The translations under genes and the position numbers were made by a program. Of a stretch of 22,900 nucleotides of DNA, positions 22,662-22,900 are shown in pieces. The notes under the pieces are model-generated. The model saw only the letters and a list, made by a program, of their open reading frames with translations. It was not told the DNA's origin and ran no database searches. Position 1 is the stretch's first letter. Every line of letters starts with the position of its first letter. Source of the stretch: Actinobacteria bacterium UBA4719 (GTDB lineage Bacteria > Actinomycetota > Actinomycetes > Actinomycetales > Dermatophilaceae); NCBI GenBank assembly GCA_002404345.1, contig DHJN01000003.1:1-22900 (forward strand). Reading direction: 5' to 3'.

Positions 22662-22900
22662 GTGTCCGAGCAGTCGACCACCGAAGTCTCCGCCGACGAG
22701 ACCGCCGAGAGTGAGCAGGCTGACAACCCCGTCGAGCAGTCTGACGACGCGGTTGACGTTGACGACGCGGTTGACGTTGAGGGCGCGGTTGGCGCTGAGG
22801 ACGCTGACATGGTTGGCGCTGAGGACGCAGACATTGACGTCGCGGTCGAGGATGAGGCTGCGTTCCGCACCAAGCTGCGCGTCCAGGAGGGTGACTGGTT
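22662..22900 (+). CDS. nusG: Transcription termination/antitermination factor NusG, N-terminal part
   Basis: The gene is cut by the window end after 79 codons. GTG 22662 has AGGAAGCAGG upstream and starts MSEQSTTEVSADETAESEQA. A long acidic Asp/Glu/Val-rich low-complexity region follows. The NusG domain itself only begins at the edge (AFRTKLRVQEGDWF); its last residues match the usual beginning of the RNA-polymerase-binding NGN domain. Acidic N-terminal extensions are typical of actinobacterial NusG. The extension is partly encoded by 18-bp repeats (22743-22760 and 22761-22778, identical). Identity rests on the position after secE and on the final residues. Confidence 0.92.
   Translation, partial: MSEQSTTEVSADETAESEQADNPVEQSDDAVDVDDAVDVEGAVGAEDADMVGAEDADIDVAVEDEAAFRTKLRVQEGDW

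Overview
The window is high-GC DNA from an actinobacterium, probably a member of the Micrococcales such as an Intrasporangiaceae relative. The evidence is the GC-rich third codon positions, frequent GTG/TTG starts, and the block tRNA-Met / rpmG / HadA-HadB-like dehydratases / murB / add / aminotransferase / tRNA-Trp / secE / nusG. The organism assignment is an inference, because no rRNA or species marker is present.

Left part (1-10205): potassium uptake. A leftward operon encodes a 27-residue membrane microprotein, KdpF, KdpA, KdpB, KdpC, then the sensor kinase KdpD and the response regulator KdpE. The transporter subunits look intact. KdpD carries a one-base frameshift just ahead of its phospho-acceptor histidine. 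KdpE carries an in-frame TAG inside its DNA-binding domain. Facing away across a 255-bp intergenic region is a KimA (YdaO)-type APC-superfamily potassium transporter. The shared region holds helically phased TAAC repeats, a stem-loop in the kdp leader and foldable GC-rich hairpins before kimA.

Middle part (10206-16480): accessory genes. About 650 bp has no recognisable gene. A small winged-helix protein follows, with a perfect palindrome just before its ribosome binding site. A leftward DHA2-type MFS exporter comes next, then a stand-alone CheY-like receiver protein whose start overlaps a tiny upstream ORF. A leftward GH13 enzyme resembling trehalose synthases (maltose glucosyltransferases) and an SPW-repeat membrane protein complete the section. 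The intergenic spaces are rich in short tandem repeats, including an irregular five-copy array at 16276-16366.

Right part (16482-22900): housekeeping genes. These are tRNA-Thr(GGT), tRNA-Met(CAT), rpmG (zinc-type bL33), HadA-like and HadB-like dehydratase subunits, murB, a convergent adenosine deaminase, a decayed ABC exporter locus in which an ATPase start is joined to a permease end, a leftward class I aminotransferase, tRNA-Trp(CCA), secE and the start of nusG.

I found no CRISPR array, insertion sequence, prophage or clear defence system. The most notable signals are the double lesion in KdpDE beside intact kdpFABC and kimA, the microprotein upstream of kdpF, the structured kdp/kimA intergenic region, the 12-bp repeat array and the fused ABC relic.
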